Part shown: positions 1 to 7,913 of the stretch, piece by piece
How the letters are laid out: every line of letters starts with the position of its first letter
How positions within the stretch are numbered: the stretch's first letter is position 1
IMG/VR virus record: IMGVR_UViG_3300036791_000660
Location: 1-56,956 of that record
Length of the DNA: 56,956 bases
Direction: 5' to 3' (one strand)
Source: a virus
Position numbers and translations under genes: made by a program
Notes under the pieces: generated by a model
What the model saw: the letters and a program-made list of their open reading frames with translations, nothing else
What the model was told of the DNA's origin: nothing
Database searches by the model: none

Positions 1-545
1 CTAGCCCACCCCCGGCACGACACGGCAGGCGCGGCTCGGACTGGCGCGACAAGGATGGCGAGGAACGCGGGGCCGGGTCAGGCAACGCATGGTCTGGCGT
101 GGCAGGCCTGTCGAGTCTTGGCATGCCGAGACTTCTCCGGGCGTGACTTCGCTGCGCGAGGCGGGGCCGGGCATGGCAGGCGTGGCATGGTTTTGCGGGG
201 TTGGGCACGACGAGCCGAGCCAAGGCATGGCTGGTGCGGCTAGGCGAGGAAGCCAAGGGATGGCCAGCAGCGGCGCGGTGAGGCCGGCCACGGCACGGCA
301 GGTGCGGCGGGGCAACCCAAGGCGCGACGGGGGAGGCTTGGCTTCCCACGGTCCGGCACGGTGAGGCAGGCAAGTCGAGGCAAGACACGATGTGACATGG
401 CACGATGCGGTTCGGCAGGCGCGGCTAGGAGTTCGCGACGAGGTAGGCAAGGCGGGGCTGGGTGCGGCAGGTCTGGCGCGTCGAGGCGAGGGTCGCGGGG
501 CGTGGCGGGGCAAGGCACGCAATCACATGGCACGGCAGGCACGAC
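1..545. repeat. Degenerate pentanucleotide (GGCAN-type) tract, no gene
   Basis: The sequence is dominated by imperfect 5-nt units such as ggcac, ggcag, ggcat, ggcaa and gcgcg, with frequent phase slips. It is G-rich on the plus strand. ORFs exist in several frames only because stops are rare in such sequence; none has a convincing ribosome-binding site or protein-like composition. Shorter tracts of the same kind lie at 34.6, 40.0, 44.8 and 49.6 kb. The tract continues past the left edge. Confidence 0.75.
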
Positions 546-581
546 ATCTGCCAGTTACTGTCAGGCACTACTGACGGTCTA

Positions 582-610
582 TTGCCAACTTCTGTCAATA
601 AGCCTATATG
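582..610 (+). promoter_or_regulatory. Sigma70-like promoter for the Gly/Ser-rich gene
   Basis: TTGCCA (582-587), a 17-nt spacer and TATATG (605-610). The first 16 bases, TTGCCAACTTCTGTCA, recur with one change at 1517, which makes this a repeated promoter design. It lies 55 nt before the Gly/Ser-rich gene and just after the pentamer tract. A related GCCA-N5-TGTC element sits at about 550-562. Confidence 0.6.
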
Positions 611-665
611 CCAAGCTCGCCACGCACAGGCGTTGGCGGTGAACAACCTTTCAGGAGACCTTGTG

Positions 666-1457
666 ATGTTGCGGCGTAAATTGTTGATGGCCGTCCTCGG
701 AGTCGTGGCGGCTGGTGGAGCGATGACGGCGGCCGATGCCCTCGCCAAAGGTGGTGGCGGCGGTTCCGGTGGCGGTGGTTCGGGCGGCGGTGGCGGCTCG
801 GGCGGTGGTGGTTCTGGCGGAGGAGGTTCCGGTGGCGGATCAGGAGGAGGTGGCGGCGGCTCCGGCGGAGGCGGGGGTTCCGGCGGTGGTAGCGGCAGCG
901 GGGGCGGTGGCTCCGGTGGTGGCTCGGGTGGCGGCGGAAGCGGCTCGGGCGGCGGCAGCGGCGGAGGCGGCGGATCGGGCGGTGGCGGCTCGGGCGGTGG
1001 CTCTGGCGGCGGTGGTGGCGGCTCGGGCGGAGGCTCGGGCGGTGGAGGCGGCGGCTCGGGCAGCGGCGGCGGAGGCGGCTCAGGCGGCGGAGGGTCGGGC
1101 GGCGGCAGCGGCGGCGGTGGTTCGGGCGGCGGTGGTAGCGGTTCTGGTGGCGGTGGGTCTGGCGGCGGCGGTGGCGGCTCGGGTGGCGGCTCTGGCGGCA
1201 GCGGTGGCGGTTCTGGTGGTGGCGGTTCCGGTGGCGGTGGCGGTGGCGGATCGGGCTCCGGTGGCGGCGATGCTGGCGGTGGCGGTGGCGGCGGTGCTTC
1301 TGGCGGTGGGAGTGCTGGTGGCGGGTCGAGTGCTGGGTCTAGCTCCGGGTCTGGGGCTGGCGCTGGTGCCGGGGCCTCTGCCTCGGGCGCCTCGGGTCCG
1401 TCAGGAGCCGACGGCGTCAACAACGTGAACGAGTTCTTCCGTTCGCGTCGTCGGTAG
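666..1457 (+). CDS. Secreted Gly/Ser-linker protein (natural Gly4Ser-like repeats)
   Basis: A 263-residue protein. AGGAG lies 9 nt before the ATG. Residues 1-27 look like a Sec signal peptide: basic MLRRK, a hydrophobic core, and a likely cleavage after ALA. Roughly residues 29-205 are almost only glycine and serine in irregular GGGGS, GGGS and GSGGG units. The tail turns Ala/Ser-rich and ends in a unique segment with NEFFRSRRR. Codons for Gly and Ser vary along the repeat, so it is not a simple recent duplication. It forms its own unit between a promoter and a hairpin. Function is unknown; a flexible exported or surface polymer is one possibility. The antisense proline-rich reading frame is a shadow. 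Confidence 0.8.
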   Translation: MLRRKLLMAVLGVVAAGGAMTAADALAKGGGGGSGGGGSGGGGGSGGGGSGGGGSGGGSGGGGGGSGGGGGSGGGSGSGGGGSGGGSGGGGSGSGGGSGGGGGSGGGGSGGGSGGGGGGSGGGSGGGGGGSGSGGGGGSGGGGSGGGSGGGGSGGGGSGSGGGGSGGGGGGSGGGSGGSGGGSGGGGSGGGGGGGSGSGGGDAGGGGGGGASGGGSAGGGSSAGSSSGSGAGAGAGASASGASGPSGADGVNNVNEFFRSRRR

Positions 1458-1458
1458 G

Positions 1459-1511
1459 CTTGACGAGTCTTGTCAAGGGGCTTGATGGTGGGACCGATTT
1501 GTCCCACCATC
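1459..1511 (+). terminator. Two hairpins ending the Gly/Ser-rich gene
   Basis: The first hairpin is CTTGAC-N7-GTCAAG (1459-1478), immediately after the stop codon. The second is a perfect 11-bp stem, GATGGTGGGAC (1484-1494) with GTCCCACCATC (1501-1511), around a 6-nt loop. The following TTCCCTT is only weakly U-rich, so termination efficiency is uncertain. Confidence 0.6.
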
Positions 1512-1516
1512 TTCCC

Positions 1517-1549
1517 TTGCCAACTCCTGTCACCGCCCTATATTCAGGA
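1517..1549 (+). promoter_or_regulatory. Promoter with operator-like dyad, possibly leaderless
   Basis: TTGCCA (1517-1522), a 16-nt spacer and TATATT (1539-1544). The -10 box sits inside CCCT-N6-AGGA (1536-1549), a one-off match to the CCCT-N6-AGGG dyad of the other early promoters. The ATG at 1551 is 7 nt after the -10 box, where transcription should start. Confidence 0.6.
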
Positions 1550-1550
1550 C

Positions 1551-1670
1551 ATGAACTTACCCCCGCATCTTTACCACGGCACGTCGAGCAGACGATTGCG
1601 CGCCATCCTGAAGCGCGGACGGAGTCCGCGCGGCGAGCGCAAGCCCGTGAAGAAGGAGAGAGCAGCATGA
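1551..1670 (+). CDS. 39-aa peptide resembling the N-terminus of an ADP-ribosyltransferase/KptA fold
   Basis: The peptide begins with PPHLYHGTS and continues with LRAILKRG. This is the opening motif (LYHGTS..L..IL..G) of KptA/Tpt1 and related ADP-ribosyltransferase-fold proteins, but it stops after 39 residues with a lysine/arginine-rich tail. It therefore lacks the rest of the fold and looks like a decayed remnant or a repurposed peptide. Its ATG coincides with the predicted transcription start, so it may be translated from a leaderless mRNA. Its stop overlaps the next start. The assignment rests on one short motif. Confidence 0.45.
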   Translation: MNLPPHLYHGTSSRRLRAILKRGRSPRGERKPVKKERAA

Positions 1671-1843
1671 CAATCGTTGGCGTTCAAAAGTTGGTCACTG
1701 GCCAATTCGATCTCGTCCTTCGGCTCACCGAGAAGGAAGGCCTCGATCTGGCCAGCCTGATCGTCCAGCAGCAGGAACTCACACAGTCACCCCCACCACC
1801 ACCCTCAACCGAGGGCGGCACATCAGAGGAGCCGAAGTCGTGA
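1667..1843 (+). CDS. Small hypothetical protein, Pro-rich tail
   Basis: A 58-residue protein. AAGGAGAGAG lies 6-14 nt before the ATG, the typical early-gene ribosome-binding module of this phage. The first 40 residues could form a small alpha/beta unit (FDLVLRLTEKEGLDLASLI). The C-terminus is a proline/serine/acidic tail (SPPPPPSTEGG). No family is recognised. It overlaps the upstream stop and is closely followed by the next gene. Confidence 0.6.
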   Translation: MTIVGVQKLVTGQFDLVLRLTEKEGLDLASLIVQQQELTQSPPPPPSTEGGTSEEPKS

Positions 1844-2052
1844 ACATCTTCGCCCGAGGCTCGGACAACGTCCGGCTCAGCCGCAAGCATCGCATCACCA
1901 TCACGTCGGCGCTCAACCTCGCCGCCGACCAGTGGCTCGAAACGGCGGCCAAGGAGACGAACAACAAGGCGACGCTGCTCGCCTTGGCCGGCGAGGCGAA
2001 GGCGCTCGCCATCCTGCTTGAACCCGATGTCGAGGAGGAGCCGCAGTCATGA
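1840..2052 (+). CDS. Small hypothetical helical protein
   Basis: A 70-residue protein starting at GTG, with GAGGAG 9 nt upstream and a GTGA overlap with the previous stop. The body is predicted helical (LNLAADQWLETAAKE, LLALAGEAKALAILL) with an acidic C-terminus. No family is recognised. Confidence 0.55.
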   Translation: MNIFARGSDNVRLSRKHRITITSALNLAADQWLETAAKETNNKATLLALAGEAKALAILLEPDVEEEPQS

Positions 2053-2252
2053 GCGAGTTAGCCCACTGGACGTTCCTGCTGAACATCGTGCTCACCATAG
2101 CCAACGTCGGCCTGACGTGGCGCGCCATACGCGGCGAGAAACAGCTAATTCGCGGCCTGCTGTGGATCATCTGCAAGCGCATCAAAATGGGACAGTTCTA
2201 CTCGCCGTTCGAGAAGACCATCGTCGTCAAGGCCATCGAGTACGTCGGATGA
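2049..2252 (+). CDS. Small single-helix membrane protein
   Basis: A 67-residue protein overlapping the previous gene by ATGA. Residues 7-24 (WTFLLNIVLTIANVGLTW) form a likely transmembrane helix, followed by a basic cytoplasmic region. No family is recognised. Confidence 0.55.
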   Translation: MSELAHWTFLLNIVLTIANVGLTWRAIRGEKQLIRGLLWIICKRIKMGQFYSPFEKTIVVKAIEYVG

Positions 2253-2473
2253 GATCGCTCAGACGACACACCCGGCCGCTGCGCGCCGTCACGCCGATAG
2301 CCGCCGAGCTAGGATTCCGCTTCGATGGACTGACCCGGCGCGGCCACTTCAAATGGCGCAACCGCCATGGCTTCATGGTGATCACCGGCTCGAAGTTCGA
2401 TGAGCCGCGCAGCCTCAAGAACGCGACCACGCAATTCCGGCTGGCTGTCCACAGCCAACCTGCCATAAAGTAG
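2249..2473 (+). CDS. HicA-like small protein (tentative)
   Basis: A 74-residue basic protein. The segment AAELGFRFDGLTRRGHFKWR followed by a short strand pair and N-x-R resembles the small double-stranded-RNA-binding-like fold of HicA/YcfA proteins. In these a conserved histidine sits in a G-x-H context. A HicB-like partner is not evident beside it, so a toxin role is not supported; such stand-alone forms are common in phages. Confidence 0.4.
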   Translation: MRSLRRHTRPLRAVTPIAAELGFRFDGLTRRGHFKWRNRHGFMVITGSKFDEPRSLKNATTQFRLAVHSQPAIK

Positions 2474-2491
2474 CAATCAGGAGCACCCCCG

Positions 2492-3415
2492 ATGATCATC
2501 AGCAAGCCCGGCTTCTACAACGAAGTGCCGGAAACCGACTATCACGGCGACCCCGTGAAAGACCTGTCGCTAAGCTCGGACGTGGTCAAGCTGATGGCCC
2601 TGAAGTCGCCGCGCCACGCCAAGCACGCCCACCCGCGCCTGACCGATCAGCCCAAGAAGGACGCGCCCGACCGCGCCATGTGCATCGGCAGCGCCGCTCA
2701 CAAGAGGCTGCTCGGCCGGGGCCGCCAGATCGACGTGCTGGCCTACGACGACTATCGCAAGAACGACGCCAAGGACCAGCGCGACGCCGCACTGGCAGCC
2801 GGCAACGTGCCGGTGCTGGCCGCCGACATGGAGAAGGTCGAGGCCATGGTGAAGGCGGCCGAAGAACAGCTTGCCGAACTGGGCCACGCCGACATCTTCA
2901 CCGGCGGCCACGCCGAGGTGACGATGGTCTGGCAGGAGAGGAAGAACGGCGTGTGGTGCCGCTCGCGGCCGGACTACATCCACGACGAGGCGCGCAAGGG
3001 CGGCCACATCATCGTGCCCGAACTGAAGACGACCGAGGGCTCGGCCCATCCCGACGACTGGTCCACGACCTGCGCCGGCATGGGCCACGACTATCAGGCC
3101 TGCCTGCGTGAGCGCGGCCTGAAGGCGCTGATCCCCGGCCTCAAGAGCGTCGAGACGCTGTGGGTCGTGCTGGAGCAGAAGCCGCCCTACGGCCTGTCGC
3201 TCGTCACCATGGACAACCAGACGCGGACCGAGATCAGCGACATGGTCGCCCTCGCCATCGAGGCATGGGACGGCTGTCTGAAGACCGGCCAGTGGCCGTC
3301 CTACGAGCGCGGCGTGCTCGACGCCAAGCCGTGGCGCTCGATGTCCACCGAGCTTCGCCGGCAGGCGCTGCTCGACCGTGTCGCCCACTGGCAGCGCCCG
3401 CTGGAGAGCGCGTGA
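2492..3415 (+). CDS. RecE/exonuclease VIII-like PD-(D/E)XK nuclease
   Basis: A 307-residue protein matching the PDDEXK exonuclease family (DUF3799, RecE C-terminal type). These resect double-stranded DNA 5' to 3' for single-strand annealing. Visible motifs are G-SAAH (GSAAHKRLL, about residues 67-75), the catalytic D of RPDYIHDE (about 160) and the E-x-K core PELKTT (about 172-177). A conserved HDYQ (about 194-197) follows. AGGAG precedes the ATG. It opens a recombination module whose likely partner is the ATPase at 3958. Length is typical for the phage form. Confidence 0.8.
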   Translation: MIISKPGFYNEVPETDYHGDPVKDLSLSSDVVKLMALKSPRHAKHAHPRLTDQPKKDAPDRAMCIGSAAHKRLLGRGRQIDVLAYDDYRKNDAKDQRDAALAAGNVPVLAADMEKVEAMVKAAEEQLAELGHADIFTGGHAEVTMVWQERKNGVWCRSRPDYIHDEARKGGHIIVPELKTTEGSAHPDDWSTTCAGMGHDYQACLRERGLKALIPGLKSVETLWVVLEQKPPYGLSLVTMDNQTRTEISDMVALAIEAWDGCLKTGQWPSYERGVLDAKPWRSMSTELRRQALLDRVAHWQRPLESA

Positions 3416-3441
3416 ACCTCAACCCGCCGACGGAGACTGTC

Positions 3442-3624
3442 ATGACCGAACAGCAGATCGAGACCGAGATCGACGCTGCCATTGATCAAGTCGAGGAGCG
3501 CTGCACGCCGGACAAGATGAGCAAGAGCGAGGCGGTCGATTACCTCGAAGGCGTGATCGCCCGCCTGCGCACCTCGGTCGAGGCGCTGGAGGAGGAGATC
3601 GGCAACGCAGGAGACGAGGCATGA
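3442..3624 (+). CDS. Small acidic coiled-coil protein in recombination module
   Basis: A 60-residue protein, strongly acidic, with heptad-like helices (VEALEEEI). The ATG at 3442 has GGAG 7 nt upstream. A GTG at 3412 overlapping the nuclease stop is an alternative start that would add ten residues. Its position between nuclease and ATPase suggests a recombination accessory role, but no family is recognised. Confidence 0.55.
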   Translation: MTEQQIETEIDAAIDQVEERCTPDKMSKSEAVDYLEGVIARLRTSVEALEEEIGNAGDEA

Positions 3625-3965
3625 GAAAGAAACGGCAGATGGAAGTCCGCGCGCCCAACGCCATCGAAGACGAGCAACTGGACTCGCTGGCGCAGTATCT
3701 GGCCGACGCCATGGAGCACTGGCGCAAACACCGGCGCCTGCGCGGGCTCGACGCCGACGTGGCGATCAACGCCCACGCCTGCTGCATCGCGCGGATCATC
3801 ACGCACTGCCCCGACGACGAGAAGCGCTCCGCCATGACGGCGTCGCTGCTCTACTTCCTGTGCGCCGAGACCAAGAGCGACATCGGCATGATGCTCGACT
3901 ACGTCAACCTGATGAGCGCGCAGGACAAGGCCCTGCTGCTGCATGGAGTCGTCGGACATGGCTGA
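3621..3965 (+). CDS. Hypothetical protein in recombination module
   Basis: A 114-residue protein, mainly helical, with an ATGA overlap with the previous gene. It contains HACCIARIITHC near the middle, whose three Cys and two His could bind metal but show no CxxC pair. The 3' end overlaps the start of the ATPase gene, suggesting coupled translation. No family is recognised. Confidence 0.55.
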   Translation: MRKKRQMEVRAPNAIEDEQLDSLAQYLADAMEHWRKHRRLRGLDADVAINAHACCIARIITHCPDDEKRSAMTASLLYFLCAETKSDIGMMLDYVNLMSAQDKALLLHGVVGHG

Positions 3966-5067
3966 GATCGCGCACTACAAGTTCAGCCCCGCCAAGCGCG
4001 AGGGCGTCGGTCTGTTCATCGGCTTGGCCGGTGGCACGGGCTCGGGCAAGACCTTCTCTGCGCTCCGTCTGGCGCGCGGCATCGTCGGGCCTGACGGCAA
4101 GATCGCGGCGGCCGACAGCGAGGGCCGACGCATGAGCCACTACGCCGGCATGATGGGCGGCTTCGATGTCACCGACCTCGAACCGCCGTTCCGCCCGGAC
4201 AAGTACGAGCAGGTCGCCAAGGACGCCGAGGCCGCCGGCTACAAGGTGCTTATCGTGGATTCGATGAGCCACGAGTGGTCGGGCGACGGCGGCGTGGTCG
4301 AGTGGCACGACGAAGAACTCGACCGGGCCTACGCCAAGGCGGTGCAGAATGCCCGCGAGGGCGACACCGTCGATGAGGAGAGGGTCCGCAACGCCAACAA
4401 CATGCGCGCGTGGATCAGGCCGAAGACGGCGCACAAGCAGATGGTGCAGAGCTTCCTCCAGCGCCGCATCCCGGTGATCTTCTGCTTCCGCGCCGAGGAG
4501 AAGATCAAGGTGCTGCCCAACGGCCGCATCGAGGCGATGGGCTGGACGCCGATTGGCGACCAGCGGTTCATGTTCGAGTTGACGGTGATGATCACGCTGG
4601 CGAACGACCGGCCGGGCTGCGTCAACTACGACCTGCCGCGCAAGATTCAGGAGCAGCACATGCTGCTGTTCCCCGACAAGAAGCCGATCACCGAGGACGC
4701 TGGGGCCAAGCTGGCGGCATGGGCGCGCGGCGAGGACATCGTGCCGGAGAAGAAGGCCGCGCCGGCCAAGAAGGAGCCCGAGCAGAAGCCGGCGGCAGCC
4801 GCCACGACCAGCGGCGGCGAATTGGCACTGGGCGACAGCGACAAGGCGGCAGCGGCGGCCAAGCGGATTATCGACGGCGTGGCGGCGCTGAAGACGCGCA
4901 TCGCCGAGGCCAAGACCGGCGAGGCCGTGACGGCGATCCTTCAGGAGGCCGAGGTGCGCAAGCAACTGGCGTACCTGTCGAAGAACCGCAAGGACCTCAA
5001 CAAGGAAGTGATCGACGCCGCCAACGCCCGCCGCCGCGCCCTGCGCGACGCGAAGAAGGCGGCATGA
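3958..5067 (+). CDS. RecA/Sak4-like phage recombination ATPase
   Basis: About 369 residues. Walker A is GGTGSGKT (about 25-32) and Walker B is VLIVDSMSH (about 96-104), in the layout of the phage AAA/RecA-like family that works with RecE-type exonucleases in annealing-based recombination. The conserved DSMSHEW and WIRPKTAHK segments and the later FRAEEKI strand fit this family. The C-terminal third (about 265-369) is a Lys/Ala/Glu-rich linker and helical tail. An ATG at 3943 is possible, but the one at 3958 has GGAG at a better distance. It is translationally coupled to the gene before. Confidence 0.75.
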   Translation: MAEIAHYKFSPAKREGVGLFIGLAGGTGSGKTFSALRLARGIVGPDGKIAAADSEGRRMSHYAGMMGGFDVTDLEPPFRPDKYEQVAKDAEAAGYKVLIVDSMSHEWSGDGGVVEWHDEELDRAYAKAVQNAREGDTVDEERVRNANNMRAWIRPKTAHKQMVQSFLQRRIPVIFCFRAEEKIKVLPNGRIEAMGWTPIGDQRFMFELTVMITLANDRPGCVNYDLPRKIQEQHMLLFPDKKPITEDAGAKLAAWARGEDIVPEKKAAPAKKEPEQKPAAAATTSGGELALGDSDKAAAAAKRIIDGVAALKTRIAEAKTGEAVTAILQEAEVRKQLAYLSKNRKDLNKEVIDAANARRRALRDAKKAA

Positions 5068-5204
5068 GCGAAACCAAGAGCCAGCGCCTTTGACCAAGGG
5101 GCGAGGGCGGCCAAGCCGGGGCGAGTAGCCCGCTAACGTGTGAGATGAGGACGTTGCACGGATGCGGTTAGCCCCGGCGGGGTTGCCGAGACAGGGAGAT
5201 AGGC
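5068..5204 (+). other. Short intergenic region, possible structured leader
   Basis: A nine-codon ORF (5064-5093) overlaps the ATPase stop, but nothing shows it is translated. The rest is G-rich with short complementary blocks such as AGCCCCGGCGGGGTT, and AGGGAG ahead of the next ATG. No promoter is obvious. Confidence 0.35.
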
Positions 5205-5564
5205 ATGAAGTCGGTCGAATTGAGGCTGGTCGTGATCCTGCCCAACAGCGCGCTGGACGAGGTGATGGACATCGCCTGCCCGGTGAACGAGCGCGACGAG
5301 CCCGAGTTCACCAGTCTGCGCGGGCTGATCAAGGCCAAGCTCGATCACGCCGAGTTCGAGCACGTCACCGTTTTCTGGAACGACGAGTACCGCGATATGT
5401 TCGTGGATGACACCGGCGTGCTGAAGGGCCTTCCTATAAATGCGCGGGCCACCGCCATCTACTGGAACAACACGCGCATCCACATGCCGGACGACTACGA
5501 CCCGGAAACCATGGCGATGATCCACGGCCCGGCCGTGCTGTTCGACAAGAAGGTCTGGTTCTGA
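5205..5564 (+). CDS. DUF3846-like protein (copy 1)
   Basis: A 119-residue protein. The core FVDDTGVLKGLPINARATAI, followed by an I-x-GPAVLF strand near the C-terminus, fits DUF3846, a small family frequent in phages and conjugative elements with no known biochemical role. A second, divergent DUF3846-like gene lies at 19603. The next gene's ATG overlaps its stop. Confidence 0.55.
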   Translation: MKSVELRLVVILPNSALDEVMDIACPVNERDEPEFTSLRGLIKAKLDHAEFEHVTVFWNDEYRDMFVDDTGVLKGLPINARATAIYWNNTRIHMPDDYDPETMAMIHGPAVLFDKKVWF

Positions 5565-5833
5565 TGCGCGAGCGCGTGCATGCCCTGAAGCTGCCGAACC
5601 GGACGGCGTGCGGCCGTGAGGGCCGCCTCCAGCGGCTCGGCCATCTCGCCATGCTGCTCACCGAGGCCGATCTCAGCCTGCGCCTCGGCGACCGCAACGA
5701 GGTGACGTGCAAGGACTGCCTCCTCGCCATCGCCAAGCACGGCTACATGATCAACTGGACTGACGTGCCATCCCACGCGGCGAGCGCCGCCAAGGAGAAG
5801 CGGCGACGCCACCGCCGCCGCACGCGGGCATGA
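5564..5833 (+). CDS. Small basic protein with one CxxC
   Basis: An 89-residue protein with a central VTCKDCLLAI and an earlier Cys in RTACGREG, possibly a minimal metal site. It ends in an arginine-rich tail ([12 protein letters not shown]) likely to bind nucleic acid. It overlaps genes on both sides and directly precedes the HerA-like ATPase. No family is recognised. Confidence 0.55.
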   Translation: MRERVHALKLPNRTACGREGRLQRLGHLAMLLTEADLSLRLGDRNEVTCKDCLLAIAKHGYMINWTDVPSHAASAAKEKRRRHRRRTRA

Positions 5834-7617
5834 GCAGCAAGTTCCGGTTCGGCGGCATCACGCTCGACGCGCTCGACATCGGCAGCCGGGCGAACGGCGT
5901 GCTCGGCATCCGCGATTCGGGCAAGTCAGTGACGGCCAAAGCGTTGGCCGAGCACATCCACGACCACGGCATCCCGTTCGTCGGCTTCGATCCGTCGGGC
6001 GTGTGGCGCTTCCTGCGCGTGCCCGGCAAGGGCAAAGGCCGGCCCATCGTCGTGGCCGGTGGCGTCGAGGCCGACCTGCCGCTCAGTCCGGCGAGCGCGC
6101 CGCAGATCGTGGAAGCGGCCATGCAGCAGGGCCTGTCGCTGGTGCTCGACTTCCACGGCGTCGATCTCTCGAAGGCGCAGTGGCGCGCCATCGTGCGCGA
6201 CTGCGTGCAGTTGATGCTGCGCAAGAACCGCCTGCATGGCCTGCGCCATGTCTTCCTCGAAGAAGCCGCCGAATTCGTGCCGCAGCGCGTGATCGACGGG
6301 CTGGTCTACGCCGAGGTCGAGAAGCTGGCGCGCATCGGCGGCAACCAAGGGCTCGGCATCACGCTGATCAACCAGCGCGCCGAGGAAGTGAACAAGGCGG
6401 TGCTGGAGCTTTGCGACAACCTGTTCCTGCACCGTACCAAGGGCAAGAATTCGCTGCAGTCGCTGAACAAGTGGCTGGAGCTTGGCGCGGTCAAAGACGC
6501 CCGAGTCGTTATCGACTCGCTTTCGACTCTGCCGACCGGCGAGTGCTGGGCGTGGCTGCGCGAGGCCAGCCAGCCGGTGCACCTGCACGTCCCGCCGACC
6601 TCATCGTTCCATCCCGACCGGCGGGCGATGCGCGGCGACGTGAAGCTCGCCCACCGCCCGGTGGACGTGAAGGACTTCGTGGCGAAGTTGCTCGGCGAAC
6701 TGCCCAAGATCGAGGAGCAGGCCAAGGCCAACGACCCGGCCGAACTGAAGCGCCGCATCATCGCACTGGAGGCCGAGATCAAGGGCCAGCACGTCTCGCC
6801 GGCCCCGGAGGTGCTGAACGCCGCCCGCGAGGAAGGCTACCGCCAAGGCATGGACGCCTACCGACCGGGCCTGAAGCGGCTGAGCGAAGCCGCCGACAAG
6901 ATCGAGGCCGCGCTTGGTGATCTGCGCAAGGCTGTCGATCAGAAGCTGCTGACGGCTCTGGAACACGCCAAACTCATCGAGCCCGCTCACAGGAACACGA
7001 ATCCTCAGTACCACCGCACCGGGGGAAAAGGTGAGCGGCCGGTGCACTACATCGCCAACGTGACGTGGCCGTCCGGGCGCGTGGAGAGGCTTGAGAGTCA
7101 CCCAACGAAACCTGCTCACCGCATCGAGGAACCAAGTCACCTCACGAAACCGCGCCAGCGCATCCTCGACACGCTGGGCTTCCTCGAAACCATCGGCGAG
7201 CCAACGCCGAGCAAGGTGCAGTTGGCGCTGTGGTGCGGCGCGAGCCCGAAGTCGTCGGCCTACGCGAACAATCTCGGTGCCCTGCGCTCGGAAGGCCTGA
7301 TCGACTATCCGGGCGGGCAGGTGGCGCTGAGCGACGAGGGCCACAAGCTCGCCCATCCGCTGCGCATGTCACAGCCCGAGATGCAGCGCAGCCTGCTCGA
7401 CCGGCTGACCGTGCCGCAGGCCAACATCATGAGCTACCTGCTGGCCGTCTATCCGACGCCGATGGCGCGCGACGCGCTCGCCGAGCAGGTGGCGGCGTCG
7501 GCCAATTCGAGCGCCTACGCCAACAATCTCGGCACGCTGCGCTCGATGGGCGTGCTCGACTATCCGAGCCGGGGCGAGGTCGTGGCCACCAAGATTTGCT
7601 TCATGGGGCGGTCGTGA
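5830..7617 (+). CDS. HerA/FtsK-superfamily ATPase with two C-terminal winged helices
   Basis: A 595-residue protein. Walker A is GIRDSGKS (about 26-33) and Walker B is [10 protein letters not shown] (about 139-148), with the EEA signature of HerA/VirB4-like pumps. [11 protein letters not shown] (about 179-189) fits the sensor strand. A linker follows (about 290-430). Two similar winged-helix units come next, at about 440-509 and 527-595, each containing [16 protein letters not shown], so they are an internal duplication. HerA-type ATPases translocate along or pump double-stranded DNA, usually with a nuclease. Here it may act in DNA processing with the recombination genes at 2492-5067, or as a DNA-binding remodeller; this is inference. 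The start overlaps the preceding stop. Confidence 0.7.
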   Translation: MSSKFRFGGITLDALDIGSRANGVLGIRDSGKSVTAKALAEHIHDHGIPFVGFDPSGVWRFLRVPGKGKGRPIVVAGGVEADLPLSPASAPQIVEAAMQQGLSLVLDFHGVDLSKAQWRAIVRDCVQLMLRKNRLHGLRHVFLEEAAEFVPQRVIDGLVYAEVEKLARIGGNQGLGITLINQRAEEVNKAVLELCDNLFLHRTKGKNSLQSLNKWLELGAVKDARVVIDSLSTLPTGECWAWLREASQPVHLHVPPTSSFHPDRRAMRGDVKLAHRPVDVKDFVAKLLGELPKIEEQAKANDPAELKRRIIALEAEIKGQHVSPAPEVLNAAREEGYRQGMDAYRPGLKRLSEAADKIEAALGDLRKAVDQKLLTALEHAKLIEPAHRNTNPQYHRTGGKGERPVHYIANVTWPSGRVERLESHPTKPAHRIEEPSHLTKPRQRILDTLGFLETIGEPTPSKVQLALWCGASPKSSAYANNLGALRSEGLIDYPGGQVALSDEGHKLAHPLRMSQPEMQRSLLDRLTVPQANIMSYLLAVYPTPMARDALAEQVAASANSSAYANNLGTLRSMGVLDYPSRGEVVATKICFMGRS

Positions 7618-7913
7618 AGGCGGTCGGCAACGGTCTGGCCTGCCCGAAGTGCGGTGGCCTCGACCTCGACGTGAAGGACAGCCGGGCGGCCAACGGCATG
7701 ATCCGACGACGCAGACGGTGCACGGCGTGCAGCGAGCGCTTCACGACCTATGAAGCGGCGGCTGATGACGATGAACGTGGATCGTCGCTGATGCGGGCGC
7801 TCGACTTGCGGCGCAAGCTCGACGCGCTGCCGCCCAACCTGCGCCCGCTGATCGAGGCGCTGATCGACCGACTGAAGGAAAGCCATGCCACTGAAGATCA
7901 TCCCGACGCCTGA
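7614..7913 (+). CDS. NrdR-like zinc-ribbon protein without ATP-cone
   Basis: A 99-residue protein starting with GTG in a GTGA overlap. The N-terminus carries CPKCGG...VKDSR...[17 protein letters not shown], written here with gaps. This is the zinc-ribbon signature of NrdR, the repressor of ribonucleotide reductase genes. NrdR is about 150 residues, with an ATP-cone after the ribbon; here only about 50 unrelated helical residues follow. It may bind NrdR-box-like DNA without nucleotide sensing, but that is inference. Confidence 0.65.
   Translation: MKAVGNGLACPKCGGLDLDVKDSRAANGMIRRRRRCTACSERFTTYEAAADDDERGSSLMRALDLRRKLDALPPNLRPLIEALIDRLKESHATEDHPDA

Noticed and set aside
1-545. CRISPR array or tRNA cluster in the repeat tract
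   Set aside because: There are no equal-length repeats with unique spacers and no cloverleaf. The pattern is a 5-nt degenerate repeat.
666-1457. Synthetic Gly4Ser linker or assembly artefact
   Set aside because: Repeat units are irregular, codons vary, and unique N- and C-terminal sequences with native signals flank it.
425-1510. Proline-rich minus-strand ORF opposite the Gly/Ser gene
   Set aside because: It is the reverse complement of Gly/Ser codons. The plus strand has a signal peptide, ribosome-binding site, promoter and terminator.
2249-2473. HicAB toxin-antitoxin system
   Set aside because: Only a weak HicA-like pattern is present and no HicB-like partner is adjacent.
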